In this document: positions 32,958 to 43,189 of the stretch, piece after piece
Position numbering within the stretch: the first letter of the stretch is position 1
Layout of the letters: each line of letters begins with the position of its first letter
NCBI GenBank assembly: GCA_021234155.1
Contig: JAJEKV010000003.1
Span: forward strand, 25,268,874-25,332,873
DNA length: 64,000 nt
Reading direction: 5' to 3'
Origin: Isoetes taiwanensis
Taxonomy: Eukaryota > Streptophyta > Lycopodiopsida > Isoetales > Isoetaceae
Notes under the pieces: model-generated
What the model was told of the DNA's origin: nothing
Databases searched by the model: none
The model's input: the letters and a program-made list of their open reading frames with translations, nothing else
Translations under genes and position numbers: made by a program

Positions 32958-33024
32958 GTCTCACACGTTGCGCCCAGACCGATTTTGAGAAAGTCATTTC
33001 CTGTCCTGGCGCGACGTGTGAGAC
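32958..33024. repeat. Hairpin copy C (67 bp imperfect palindrome)
   Basis: It is the first hairpin upstream of the H3 start codon (about 180 bp away), with the same arms and orientation as copies A, B and D. It lies close to where an ORF1 promoter or leader structure would be. Confidence 0.9.
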
Positions 33025-33157
33025 ATGGTGGGGCCCACTACTAAATTTTGTACTTTTTTGAACCTGTAACATGCTAATTCTACTGATTCTTAGCTTAAAA
33101 TTAGAATTATCAAGTTATTTTACTGTAATTTACAACTTTTTGGTGTCAAAGCTGAAT

Positions 33158-33224
33158 GTCTCACACGTTGCGCCCAGCCCGATTTTGAGAATCTCATTTT
33201 CGGTCCTGGCGCGACGTGTGAGAC
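33158..33224. repeat. Hairpin copy D (67 bp imperfect palindrome)
   Basis: It lies 200 bp start to start from copy C, in the leader about 205 bp after the 5' LTR. Element 1 keeps one arm at the equivalent leader position (7407-7440), which shows this is an ancestral leader feature. Confidence 0.9.
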
Positions 33225-33415
33225 CACCCTACTTTTCGGGATGTTGGCTTACCAATTTTAGTCTTTTTACATTTTTATTCATTTTACTGTTACTTAGCTT
33301 AGCATAACTACAAAAATGAGAAAAAATTTTCCCATTTTTCGAGGTTTAAGGATCCTATCAAGTTAGTGCTACTGGGAACATGGCCAGTGCTTTGCTCTTG
33401 GTCTCCAAGAACATA

Positions 33416-33427
33416 GCTCTGATACCA
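33416..33427 (-). promoter_or_regulatory. Element 2 primer binding site
   Basis: GCTCTGATACCA on the plus strand is the reverse complement of TGGTATCAGAGC, the iMet primer site, one base from the 5' LTR boundary at 33429. It fixes the minus orientation. Confidence 0.95.
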
Positions 33428-33428
33428 C

Positions 33429-35096
33429 TGTGACGTCCCCTACTCATATACGGTGCACTCACCGTATACAAACAGGAGTTCATCCCCCATACCAGCTCCA
33501 TGCTAATACAGGGCCCTTCACATGACACTGCAACCGTGACGGGTGCCAGTGGGAAGAGTGAAGGGGTCATTGCACCCCGTCTCCCTCAGGGCCTACCTAG
33601 CTGCGGAAGCGTAAACATACATGTCAGTAGCACATACATCAACATCATATGACCATCTCGAAGGATGGTCCTCCACATATCTGCATCGACAAAGATCGGC
33701 ACATCACATAGGGGATCCTACCCAAGGCTCAGACTCGAAGGGATGACTGACGGCTTGGGTCTCCAGAGTTCATTGCGGACAGAATTCATGGCAATGGATT
33801 TGGCTGGCATATGAACATGGCATAGGGTTGTCCACTCCATCCGCCCCTCCTGTGCACACTTTGCAGAGTGGGCTGAAAAGTGTCGGGACCTGACTGTAGC
33901 CCGCCGGATGCATAGCCAAAAGGGCTATTCCTGGGCTCATCTTCCCAGTTCCGATGGGGCAGGTAGGGATCACTCCCTCCAGAGATCTACATGCTGACTC
34001 AAGGTGACTAGAGGGCCACTGCCCGTATTCGACTGAACCCACTGGAAAGTGAACACCACTTCACGGGTGTCGAGCCCATGCCTTGCCCGCACGCAGTGAC
34101 AAGCCATTGGACCTAGTCACAATGATCCCCGGTAGGCTTTACACACCAGAGGGATCGTTCAAGAGTCAGGACATGAACCTCCTTCTTAGCCAGTCTGGCC
34201 CCTTCACCCACATCCCGGTGTGGCTCTTGTGCACAGGCCGAATCTACAGTGTGCTAGAGAGGCTACTCTAGGAGCATCAACTACCAAGCTTTAGGTCTCT
34301 ACCCCCCTTCCCAATACAAGGAGTTCATAGAGATACATCATCCATATACTTCACAAAGAACTAAAGAACTAGATCTAATCTACAACATAGAGTTAGGTTC
34401 TTTAGTTAGAATCTGCTATCTAGAGATCTAGAGAGCTGCTATGGGCAATCTAAGAGGCTAAACCTACTGATTCTATGACTGAAGTAGGGTTTAGACTATC
34501 TAATTGGCTCAATACCTGATCCTTGAGGGGCTCCTCCTGGCCTGAGCTCGACCATCCTGCTGAAACGCTCAAATCAAGGGAAACTAAGGGTGCAATTCTC
34601 CCAGGCAGAGTCTGGGAGGCGGTTTTGGCTGTTGAGGCAGCCAAAACAGAGTTCTAAAGCCCTAGAAACGAAAATGGGCAAGTTAGGGTTTCCTACCCTA
34701 TATAGACAAGGGGTTGGCTAGGGTTTCCAATTATCCCCTTTTGGCATGTGGGATAATTGGAAATGGGCCCACTTGCCTTTAAGGGCTAGGTGGCCAAATG
34801 TGCCCACATGGAAATGTGTGCCCACATTAATTTGTACATTGGAAAATGTGCACATTAATTGCACCTATGGGTGTGGCCCACTTGGCATGAAGTGTCCACA
34901 TGGAAATGTGTGCCCACATTAATGTGTACATTGGAAAATGTGCACATTAATAGTTGCACATATTTCTGGCAAGTTGCCCCCTAGGGGCTACCCACCTGGC
35001 TACACGTTAGCGTACACGTCGGTCGGAGTGGCGTGTACGCGTGACGAGGCAGTACAGTATACGTCCTGGGACCGTATACTGTCCTGGAACGTCACA
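33429..35096 (-). repeat. Element 2 5' LTR
   Basis: The 1668 bp LTR has termini TGTGACG/CGTCACA and is nearly identical to the 3' LTR over most of its length. U3 (34795-35096) holds the TGTGCACA-like motif cluster, and the TATA box CTATATAGGG lies near 34700 on the minus strand. Confidence 0.95.
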
Positions 35097-35345
35097 GTCC
35101 CAGACTACTTGGTATGAGTAAGAAATATAGAAATAATTATACAATGATAATCATAGAAACTTAAGATAGTCTAGCATGTCTCTAAACAGATATTGTCGCT
35201 TTTTGCAGACAACCTCTATGGATCAACCAATAATTCTGATGCAAAATATTTCCAAGCAATCTTGCAGGTGTTTTACTTAACCAGGTCCATTTTATGAAGT
35301 CTTTTAACCGTAACATTTTTGTTCTGTACATTTCACGTACCTCAG

Positions 35346-35990
35346 GAGATTGTAACTGGGGCAGTTTCCATGGGTATCCAGTTATTGACTTCCAGAATAA
35401 AATCCAAACTACATGAAGCTGCAATAAAGCTAAAAATGTTCATCTATTTGTGCATGAGATCCAAGACTAGAGGAGTTGTTTTTCCATCAGACTACAGTCT
35501 CCATATCTGTGGACAAGATCAGGGATTTCATATTCTATGTCAAAAAGCTGGGAGATGAAAAACCCAAAAGCTTATGTGGAATAGACATGTATTATGGCTT
35601 CATAATGCGCTATGTCAAGGCGCCCACTGCATTCTTGGGCCATTCGAAAGATTCAGTTCGTGAATATATTACATATTACCATTCAAAAGATCCTAAAGCT
35701 CCAAGATTACTTCAGGATGCGCTTGAAAGTTTGGGGCAAGAACAGAAATGTTGCATGTATTCATGTTGCAAAGAAATACCCTTTAATCAATCAATTTCTC
35801 AAAATCAGAGAAGAGCTAGATCCACAATGGCTATTTTGAAGCGAATGGTAAGATGCTATGTGAGGGATAGATACTATAGGTTTGACAAATTCCAAAGATT
35901 ATTGTGCCATGGAACGGAGTACAAAATAATCAGAGCATGCACCAAGAAATTATGAGGCCAAGAGAGTCGCACTCCATAAAAAACGCAAAG
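35346..35990 (+). pseudogene. L-gulonolactone oxidase-like pseudogene, C-terminal part
   Basis: Plant GULLO-type enzymes are FAD-linked sugar-lactone oxidases tied to ascorbate metabolism. An AG acceptor-like site at 35344-35345 is followed by GDCNWGSFHGYPVI, then in another frame FFHQTTVSISVDKIRDFI, CGIDMYYGFIMRYVKAP and YYHSKDPKAPRL. After a further shift come WGKNRNVACIHVAKKYP and IREELDPQWLF then stop then SEW, matching the conserved HWGKNRN and FDPxGLFSSEW motifs. Three or more stops and frameshifts make it non-functional. Upstream exons are not seen; Element 2 lies immediately upstream and may have cut the gene. Confidence 0.75.
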
Positions 35991-36301
35991 AATAACAGCA
36001 AAGAACACATTAAAGCTTTAATGTGTGTGTGTTGCCATATAGCTTCCCACTCCTTATCCAATGAATATTTATTACTGTATGATGTTAAAAGAGGACCAAC
36101 CCAGCACTTCAGAACAGTATATGATATTGTCTATTTGTGCACTTGAGTTTAAAACACGTAAGCAACAGGGTAACTATGAAAATCAGGGCAAAGGCAGTGT
36201 GAACAAATCAAAATTTAAGTTGACAAATCCACAAATGGTGAAATGGTGGTTGCATATGAGAAAGCATACTGTAATTACAATGCAGCAGACATAATTGTTA
36301 C

Positions 36302-36602
36302 CTTCGGAAAGAAGAGTTATCAAAGGTTCTATGCGTCCATTATCTGCAATTTTCCAAATATTAGCATCAACTTGTTCCAGATCCTTTAATGTTTTTTCTG
36401 CAAGTGACGACCAAACACTTCCTTTGTTTGAAGCTAATGCGAGAAGGTGTATGAGAACATCTTTATAAAAACCTATCCTTTCACAAAGTGCAGTTGACTT
36501 CGATAGCTCATTTGAAAGCTTGAACATAACCTCCTGCTTATTAGAGCCACCCTCGAGGCTTATTACGACAACCTTCATGATACCGGCATCCATCATACTC
36601 TC
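36302..36602 (-). CDS. Exon of a U-box/ARM-repeat (PUB-like) protein
   Basis: The 301 nt open exon is bounded by TTTTAG (acceptor) and GAAG|GTAACA (donor) on the minus strand. It encodes ARM-like helices: LIHLLALASNKGSVWSSLAE, then LKDLEQVDANIWKIADNGRI and EPLITLLSEG. This resembles the ARM region of plant U-box E3 ligases that carry an xxMAxxxxxxPLVxLL pattern. Adjacent exons could not be assembled with confidence, so it may be a live multi-exon gene or a gene fragment. Confidence 0.5.
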
Positions 36603-36619
36603 CTAAAACATGTCAGAAT

Positions 36620-38200
36620 CCAGAAACAAGGGTAAAAAATAAGGAATACCAAAGTTGTACATTTCAGGTGTGGGATGCCAATGAACTGCCGGAAAAAGTA
36701 AGTTTAGTATATGTTGAGAGTAAGCGACTGGCAATTGGTTGTATGTCTAGCACCATACATGAACTTGCTTGGGAATATTTAATATTAACAATGTGAAGCA
36801 AACTGACTGCTAACTATCTCACAAAAGCTATGTACGTAAAAAGGAGCTCCCAGTCCAGTGCTCAAGTTTAGGAGGAGACCATATCAAAATACAAAAATTA
36901 AGAGAGAACGCACACTATAATAGCAGCTATTTGATTTATTAGCCAAACAGCTGTATGTGAATGCAACTTAGTAGAGTGCATAATTTTTTATAACCACGCA
37001 GAGTTCTCCAATTCAAATATCTACAATAATGCCAAATTGAGTGGGTACCTAATGTTTGCAGTTGCCCTCAGACAACCTATAAAGAAGAACTAATTTGTGA
37101 TCTACGTTCATTATGCAACTGCCGCCATACATCCAGTAGTATTGGAATAAGCTTGTACTCATGTAGATCAGCATCATACATCTGTATAACCAGAGAGAAA
37201 AGTCGCATTGTATCAGATTTCATATACAACATAGGTAAGGCCAAAGCAAAACAAAGGCAATTTTTTAGGGTTCATTGATCTTTGTCCTTCCTTCCAAATG
37301 AAAAAGCCGTAAACTTGATTTAACATCATATCAGAAGCAGAGAAACCTCTTTGCAATGTATATGATTGCAATCTGTAGAATCATTTCAAATAACAAATTG
37401 AATAAGAGCATACGTTTTTATATCCAGGCTATATGATTCTTTACTCGGGTAATTAACAATTTAGCAATCAATAATGTCATAAAGAGAGAGTCAGAATCAT
37501 GGGTCTTTTATTCTGACCCATTTATGCAAACATGGTAATAGACAAGAACAACTTTTGTGCCAATTTCTGGAGTTGTCCAAAAAAAAGAGCAGATCTATTG
37601 AAGCAAATACCAAAGACATTAAACCTAATGAAGCAAAGGCCATGGACACAAAACGATAGACATATAGTAGATTGATGGAAGTAGCTTGATGGAAGGACAA
37701 CTTTACCTTTACTATTGGAATCTGCGTGCATCCAGTTTCCATATCTGCAAACATCAAATTTCCATTTGTACCATGAAATTAGAACTCCATTCTCAAGAAA
37801 TAAGAACAACATCAAGAACTCCATTCTCAATAATGAATCAGTAAAATGTTCCAAATACAATTTCAGCCCTAAATATTCTGGAGCATTTTACAAAAATCTC
37901 AAAGGATTTAGACTAAAGATTTTTAAAGATGAAATAGCACTCCGATAAGTAAAAAATTAGCAATATATACTTACATTCGTAAACCTCGTGGTCGTGTATG
38001 TCTGTGGCCTAAAGAGGTCCAGGGCAGTAAGCTTATTCCTAAACATATTTCTGATCAACCAGGTAACTGCCATTGAGACCATAGCAGCGGCTATGTTCCG
38101 GAGTGCAACCAGCCATTGGAGATGGTTCAGAAGACTACATCATGTGCCTTAGAAAAACCAAATTAATGGATTGGTGCTGATCAATGCCCACGACTGAAAA
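36620..38200 (-). other. Possible further exons of the PUB-like locus
   Basis: Three minus-strand segments look exon-like but are unassigned: about 37090-37185 (MYDADLHEYKLIPILLDVWR), about 37710-37757 flanked by TTTGCAG and AAG|GTAAAG, and about 37985-38140 with a hydrophobic WLVALRNIAAAMVSMAVTWL segment. The spacing is intron-like. No joined reading frame was established. Confidence 0.3.
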
Positions 38201-38527
38201 AACCATTAAAAAACCATCAAAGTAGAAAACAAAAATGGCACGTTCAATTCAAGCAACAAAACGACAGGTAGAGGCTCGCGAGAGTGAAGAGTAGTATAAA
38301 AAGAGCTATTTTGGTGAGAGACTTGTCTGGAGGGGAAAACCCGCGGCATATCTTTAATCACAGCAGTGTACAAACATTTTAAAAAATATCTAAGGTGGAG
38401 GGTAGGGTAGTCCACCACACCAATTCAATCTGACTACGCACTAATAATCATAAAGGGAACCTGCCATAGGAACAACCCAGGCCCCTTAAGACGACGTAAA
38501 GTAAGAAAGGCAAATAGGAGGCAACGT

Positions 38528-38602
38528 GCGAAAGTTTATCACCGGGATGAAAAACCCCGCACTTTCGGGTTTTCGAGGAAAACCCTAATGATAAACTTTC
38601 GC
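38528..38602. repeat. Stem-loop H1
   Basis: The outer arms GCGAAAGTTTATCA (38528-38541) and its exact reverse complement (38589-38602) enclose a core with GGTTTT/AAAACC pairing and a GGGGTTTTT run. The core is shared with stem-loops near 15964, 48535 and 51895, whereas the outer arms differ. Confidence 0.85.
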
Positions 38603-39092
38603 CCAATGGCTCCTAAAGAAAAGCCCGGGCCGTCCAAGTTGATATCATTGAAGAAGAAATCAAGGAAGCACGAGATGGAGGCCGAAATTCGGACGATTCA
38701 TCGCAAACTCTATGGGAGAGTTGGACAAAAGAAATAAATAGCCATGATCACCTGAAAACTTAGAAGAAAACAAACAGAATGCGTTAGACATTAGAAAAGT
38801 AACTTAACAAAGTCGCCATAGTTGGATGAGATGACCTGGAAAGAAACAACATAAAACGAAGCAATTAACTCAAAAATAGAAGCCATCACGCCGGCTCGGC
38901 GAAGCCCCCCAAGGGGGCTGGTCCATGACAAATCACAATCCTCCAATAAGAGAAGGGGCTGGTCACGCAACATAACATCATATCTTAAAACAACATAACC
39001 TCTCAAATACAGAGGGGCTGGTCACGCGAGCCACGCGACATAGAATCACAAATCAAATGAAAAAACATGAATGTAAACAACTTAGGGTGGGG

Positions 39093-39217
39093 AGGGAGGG
39101 AACTGAGACCAAAAAACTGCTGTGAGAAGACGCCGATAATGGAGAAAGAGCCCAAAAACGTATATATAGCCTCGTCTCTCCCAAACTGGCGATCCGACGG
39201 TGTCGAATCGCATGCAT
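39093..39217 (-). promoter_or_regulatory. Promoter-like repeat, copy 1
   Basis: A roughly 120 bp sequence repeated at 40645-40758 in the same orientation. On the minus strand it has a TATA box (GGCTATATATACG) preceded by an 8 bp inverted repeat (GATTCGAC...GTCGGATC). It lies upstream (minus sense) of the CCAGCCCC repeat. Confidence 0.5.
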
Positions 39218-40644
39218 TTTGGTGAGAGACTTGTCTGGAGGGGGAAAACTGGTCGATCAAAAGAGAACTTCTATAAGATGATGAGCAAGGTGTGATTGCC
39301 ACTATAAATTTGACACATATCGAATGAGCATCAGGGAAAAGCAATATCAGGTCTAACAATAAAAAATAAGAAATCAAAACTTCCAAAGGTAATTGTTAAG
39401 GAAAAAAGCAAGGCCAAGATGTTAAGAAGGCTAAATGTATTAAAGTGGTTACGAAGGAAACCTAGGAGAGGACCGAAAGAAATGAAAACAAATAAACCCT
39501 AGGAACAATTTGAAAAAATAAAACTTGAAATGAAAATAAAAGACATCATAACGTGTATAAACTATAGAGAGCAAAAATAATAACGAAGAAAAGCCAGTAA
39601 TGAAGTGTGCTACAATAAGCTCAAAACTGCAACCCACAGGGCCGTAAAGATCGAATTGTAACTAAAAGGCAACTTAAAATAAAGTTACTTGGGACTAATA
39701 GAAAGAAACCATGGCAAAAAAACTAAAGAGAAAAAAACTCGGGACTAATAGAAAGAAATCATGGCAAATAAATAAAAGGAATATTGGAAAACTCGAACCT
39801 TCGTCACCAGCATAACAGGAAAAGACTTCAACCATTACGCCCAACCAAAGTATAAGTATTAAAATACAATTAATAACTAAGATAACCCCTTAAATGCTAT
39901 GAATATATAACAGAATTGATGGCGGCAGGAAGCAGGAATGACTGCGGCATGCTAAAAGAGAGAGGAACGGACAGAGCAAAGCAGATCACAAAATCTATCC
40001 AGAAGGAATAAGATCTATGCCGGACGACCAGAATCGGACTAGTAAGGAAGAGCGATTCATAGAAGGAAGCAACCAATTTTTCCAAATATACAGGTATGGG
40101 AGCAAAGGGGGGAAATAATAAACAGTAGCAGATCGATCCAAAGAAAACGCTGGAGCTGTGAGATGATTCGGAAAGGAACTCAGAAGAGTAAGAAGAGTAA
40201 GGAGTAATTATAGACAAGAACTACTCTCAGGGAAGAGAAGACATCAGGAAGAAGAGAGATAGAAAGGATGGTGAAGGGGGGAAAATCTGTGGCCGAACAA
40301 CCCAAAAGACCGCAAAGACTATGCTAAAGAGGAAATCAGAGCTGAAAAAGGCTGCCAAAGAGGAGGATCTGAGCAAAAAAAATGAGAAAGGGCAGCACCA
40401 AAATGTAAGTGCGAATCTATCCAAGACAATACAGGACGAAACAAACGAGTAAGGAAAAAGCAAGAAGAAAAGGATACGAATTTACAAAAAATCAATCCCA
40501 TCCTACTTGAACACGAGACGATTAAACATCAGAGGCCTAACAAAGCAAAAACGAAGCAAAAACGTAGCTACTTTGGAAAATAATGTACTTCCCGGATGAC
40601 CACAATTGCCAAGAGAAATTTAGAAGGAAGATAACGAGGGCATG

Positions 40645-40758
40645 AGACCAAAAAACTGCTGTGAGAAGACGCCGATAATGGAGAAAGAACCCAAAAACGT
40701 ATATATAGCCTCGCCTCTCCCCAAAATGGCGATCCGACGGTGTCGAATCGCATGCATT
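40645..40758 (-). promoter_or_regulatory. Promoter-like repeat, copy 2
   Basis: It differs from copy 1 by only a few bases, including the TATA box and the GTGTCGAATCGCATGCAT end. No convincing ORF follows on the minus strand, only low-complexity frames at 39897-40463. Confidence 0.5.
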
Positions 40759-40916
40759 ACCGGCATTACAGTTGCAAGCAAGCTTGACACCGGAATACAC
40801 TACCCCACAATTCTACAATGAAAACATTTTTGAAAGCATCTTAGCCTTCGATTTAATTTAATGCTCAAGATCTTGCACAGATTATCATCTTTTTTGCTTT
40901 TAGTATTATATATAAA

Positions 40917-41775
40917 TAGCTCCTTGCCTTTAATTAGAATACTTATCATATAGGTAATGGGATATTATCTATGGCTCTTTCATGGAGCTTGATCCCAACT
41001 AATAATCATTCCAATGATAGTGCCTTGCCTCTTCTATAAATATCAATATTATATTGTCCTATGCCCTTCTTTATATACACCGTGTTTGCTTCGTATCAAT
41101 CCATCCCTTCTCAAGATAGATCGTCTGCGATCATCCAAGATACGCCCTCTGTCAATCCATCCCTTCTCAAGACGGATCATCCCGCGACCATTCCTAAACT
41201 GGAAGTTTCACAATCTTACACAATCTAGTAATGGTTTTGGATATTTGCATCCAAAGTACGATATATCCCTTGGTTATAGATAATCGGTGTACTTCCAAAG
41301 CACGATATATCCTTTGTACTATCACATTACATCATTATCTTATGTACCTCCGAGGTAATACTTGATTGTATCGGCACCATGATACAGTGTATCTCCAAGA
41401 TACAGATGCAACTTTTGTCAAGCCAATTGTGTTGCAATCACAATTACTAGTCTTTAAAAGTATACATCTTATGCACTCTTGTTCAGGCTATTGTGTTGCA
41501 GACACAATGATCAATCTACCACGAGGCATTCACATCTAATCTAGTATACCATCTTCAAGCATATTACATTGCAATCGTAATTACCAATCTATCAGTGGGT
41601 ATACACATCTCAAAAAATCGACTTTTACTCTTTATTCCAAATAAAGAAATTCAATTTACGAACTTTACCCATAAGCTCGTACCATATAAAGCAATTTAAG
41701 ATTCCAAATCCAAATTTCACATCCATATCCAATAGCTTATCTGTAGAGTTCTCCTCAATGCATAACCTAACCGGC
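40917..41775 (-). repeat. Tandem-array LTR copy a (partial)
   Basis: It matches the later LTR copies from CTCCTTGCCTTTAATTAGAA through the CTTCCAAAGTACGATATATC blocks to CTCCTCAATGC. It lacks the first third and the terminal TATCA. It is followed by the start of an internal segment, which is cut by a poly(T) tract at 41808. Confidence 0.75.
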
Positions 41776-41804
41776 CTCTCAGATCACCACAATTTGAATT
41801 TCCA

Positions 41805-41807
<3 letters not shown>

Positions 41808-41842
<35 letters not shown>

Positions 41843-43189
41843 AAGAAACGGCAGTTTTTGTATTCATATGATATAACTTTACAGCACAAAAAAAAGCCTG
41901 AAGATTCAGGGAAAAAGATAAGAAACTGTTCTCAGAATATACAGTAAATGAAAAAAGTAGAGTACTCATCATGGAGTTGTTCAACATCTTCTTTGGGTCA
42001 ACTTACTATAGGGAACAACCTTCTTCGGCTGAACCAAATACTATAGGACCTTCTCCATAAATTTCCACCACTAATCCACTTACTTGCTCAATCAAGCAAA
42101 TGCACTTACATTACCCTTCTTGGCAGATTTGGATTAAGCGCAAGTAAAAATTCCCAGTATCCTTTGCAGACTAGTAGGATAAATTGGACCAAAACCTGAA
42201 TAGAAAAGAAGGACATATAGCCAAGTAATTCCCCAAAACCTTATGCCTTAAGAGAACGCATTCCCATTGTAGAGGTAGCAAAGCTCCTAGCTCCCCATGC
42301 TTCTAAATCCATTAAAATCCAACTAGACCTCCAAGCCCAGCCCTAGAAGATGATCCAAAAGATGGTGCATTGTTGGAGAAACCTCAAGGTCATCATACTT
42401 CCATACGGGCGAAGATTCAATAACTAGCAGTCTACATAACCCTTCATCAGAATGTGAAATCCAAGGTCTCCCGAAACTTGAATTTCAAGATTTTTAATCC
42501 AATTTACCTGACCACATCTGCAAAGACACATGGAAATTCCCATATATACATAGAACATTAAAGAGAAAGCAATAATAAATGGAATAGGCTGCCACACTAG
42601 TCCTGAAGCTGCCACCTTCTTTTATGAATCTGATTCTCTGCCTCCACGCAGCCTAACCAATCAGCAATCTAGATAATAGCAGAAGGTTACTGTGGCTCAA
42701 ACAGTTATCTTGAAGCTAGTTAGGCTTAGAACAAGCCCAACCCACCAGACTACTCTCAGAGCCCAGTCTTAAATTATCAAATGTAATAAGACACCAAAAC
42801 ATTCTGCCATAATTTTCAAAAACTGACTAATCACACTGCCATGGCTACAGAAAGAAACAAACCCTGCTGCTTCCATGTACCTGCTCTATGTACTTCTGCC
42901 AGTAAGAAATGGGAAAAAAGAAAGAACTTTTCTGCCAGATTATATTCGAAAGATTTAAATTAGATCACCTGGGTGAAAGCCATGGATCCTTGCCTGTGAA
43001 TCAAAGCAGAAGTCCCTTCGCCTGGCCACAAATAAAAATCCTTGCCCTAAGCCAGTCCCTTCTCGATCCAGAATATTTGCAGAAACAGACGGATTGCAGC
43101 CTTTCATAGATGCCGATGGGCAGCCTAAGGCGTAAGAACATGAACGGCCGGCCCAGGGCAAAGCCCTAGGCGGCCAAACAGTGTCGTCC
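41808..43189 (-). mobile_element. Poly(A) retroposon inserted in array internal segment 1
   Basis: A 34 nt poly(T) run (41808-41841) is the poly(A) tail of a minus-strand retrocopy. The target sequence (T)YTCCACAAT flanks both ends (41801-41810 and about 46933-46942), so the TRIM chain at 43190-46906 was inserted near the retrocopy's 5' end. The body has only weak ORFs (for example 42955-43203) and I do not recognise the parent transcript. Confidence 0.6.

Larger units (their letters stand above)
21661..35096 (-). mobile_element. Element 2: chromodomain-type Ty3/Gypsy retrotransposon carrying histone genes
   Basis: LTRs lie at 33429-35096 (5', minus orientation) and 21661-23334 (3'). Flanking 5-mers GTCCT and GTCCC match at four of five positions. 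Order on the minus strand: LTR, iMet primer site, two hairpins, H3 ORF, two hairpins, H2B-H2A ORF, H4-like ORF, Gag, zinc knuckle, protease, RT, RNase H, integrase, chromodomain, 3' non-coding region, polypurine tract, LTR. PR-RT-RH-IN order plus a chromodomain place it among Ty3/Gypsy chromoviruses. Pol is broken by several frameshifts, while the H3 and H2B-H2A ORFs are open. Confidence 0.93.
38311..39248 (-). repeat. Structured non-coding repeat with CCAGCCCC units
   Basis: On the minus strand, three units near 38900-39030 share GACCAGCCCC, each followed by a short hairpin. A 75 bp stem-loop lies at 38528-38602, and a roughly 31 bp direct repeat occurs at 38311-38341 and 39218-39248. The same module order (CCAGCCCC units, then stem-loop) recurs on the plus strand at 51677-51973, so this is a dispersed mobile family, probably LINE-related. 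Confidence 0.6.

Noticed and set aside
31051-33224. Animal-type histone mRNA 3' stem-loops
   Set aside because: The hairpins are 67 bp with long arms and occur both upstream and downstream of the ORF. They do not resemble the short conserved histone stem-loop, and plants polyadenylate histone mRNAs.
41784-41987. 67 aa ORF with a poly-Lys run
   Set aside because: The Lys run is the translated poly(T)/poly(A) tail of a retroposon.
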